This document shows, one piece after another, positions 6,433 to 6,630 of a stretch of DNA of 6,630 bases (positions are counted from its first letter, which is position 1; every line of letters begins with the position of its first letter). The notes under the pieces are model-generated. The model made no database searches. It was not told the DNA's origin and saw only the letters and a program-made list of their open reading frames with translations. A program made the translations under genes and the position numbers. Origin of the DNA: an uncultured Eubacteriales bacterium (GTDB taxonomy: Bacteria > Bacillota > Clostridia > Oscillospirales > Acutalibacteraceae); contig CAKUYF010000054.1 of NCBI GenBank assembly GCA_934702115.1, forward strand, positions 1 through 6,630, read 5' to 3'.

Positions 6433-6630
6433 ATGACACTTGGAGAATTGTATAAGCAATGTAAGTTAATTTTAAAGGATTCTCAGTCTTCCATTGAGGG
6501 GTCTGAAATTAATGTAATTTTAGATGTATGCTTAAAAGTAGAAAGAAAGGATTTAATTTTAGATAAAGAAAGAAATTTAAGTGAAAAAGAAGTAAAAAAA
6601 GTTTTGGATGTACTGGATCTTCGATTAAAA
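6433..6630 (+). CDS. prmC: Probable peptide chain release factor glutamine N5-methyltransferase, N-terminal part
   Basis: The frame runs open for 66 codons to the right edge. The sequence has the shape of the helical N-terminal domain of PrmC/HemK: a first helix TLGELYKQCKLIL, then EINVILDVCLKVERKDLIL (matching the usual A-E-LL-hvLg-dR-ell pattern), then LSEKEVKKVLDVLDLRLK, which normally leads to the arginine/GEP segment. The methyltransferase domain with its NPPY motif would lie beyond the window, so the call cannot be confirmed here. PrmC methylates the GGQ glutamine of class I release factors using S-adenosylmethionine. The start has AGAAGGAG 12 bases upstream. It follows the histidine kinase by 19 nt, apparently in the same operon. 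This would be a housekeeping gene attached to a signalling module. Confidence 0.65.
   Translation, partial: MTLGELYKQCKLILKDSQSSIEGSEINVILDVCLKVERKDLILDKERNLSEKEVKKVLDVLDLRLK

Noticed and set aside
1..6630. Mycoplasma-like code because of low GC.
   Set aside because: TGA terminates the kinase frame and all tryptophans in the recognised domains are TGG.

Overview
The window is AT-rich, standard-code DNA (TGA is used as a stop and tryptophan is TGG) with strong AGGAGG-type ribosome binding sites. It most likely comes from a Gram-positive anaerobe of the Clostridia. The lipoprotein family, the short F-box of the histidine kinase (FYKANYLQKGSGIGLAI) and the lipoprotein-regulator-kinase order recall Oscillospiraceae/Ruminococcaceae-type genomes. 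That placement is a recognition-based inference, not a search result.

Two divergent operons leave a 201-nt intergenic region (3503-3703). The leftward operon has three genes separated by two 27-nt gaps. First is a 229-aa protein with the sequence pattern of contractile-injection-system (CIS) tube/baseplate adaptor proteins (Afp7/Pvc7-like, 'CIS_tube' N-terminal domain). Second is a 752-aa protein with no signal peptide, made of two blocks of ~37-residue Pro/Ser/Thr/Gly/Glu-rich repeats, two highly charged coiled coils and a C-terminal region of unknown family. Third is a secreted protein, cut by the left edge, that looks like a surface beta-strand-repeat protein. A good sigma-A promoter (TTGACA, 17 bp, TATCAT) precedes the operon.

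The rightward operon encodes a small lipoprotein starting at TTG, an OmpR/PhoB-type response regulator, a membrane sensor histidine kinase overlapping it by 13 nt, and the beginning of a probable prmC (release-factor glutamine methyltransferase), cut by the right edge. It has a TGGTATAAT extended -10 promoter.

The rightward operon looks like a conserved sensing module joined to a housekeeping gene. The leftward operon is the unusual part: an injection-machine structural domain at the head of a short operon, followed by a modular repeat/coiled-coil protein that could be a cargo, scaffold or machine component. Only one CIS-like structural gene is visible. No sheath, tube, spike, AAA+ ATPase or baseplate wedge gene lies in the window, so whether a complete machine exists depends on sequence beyond position 1 or elsewhere in the genome.
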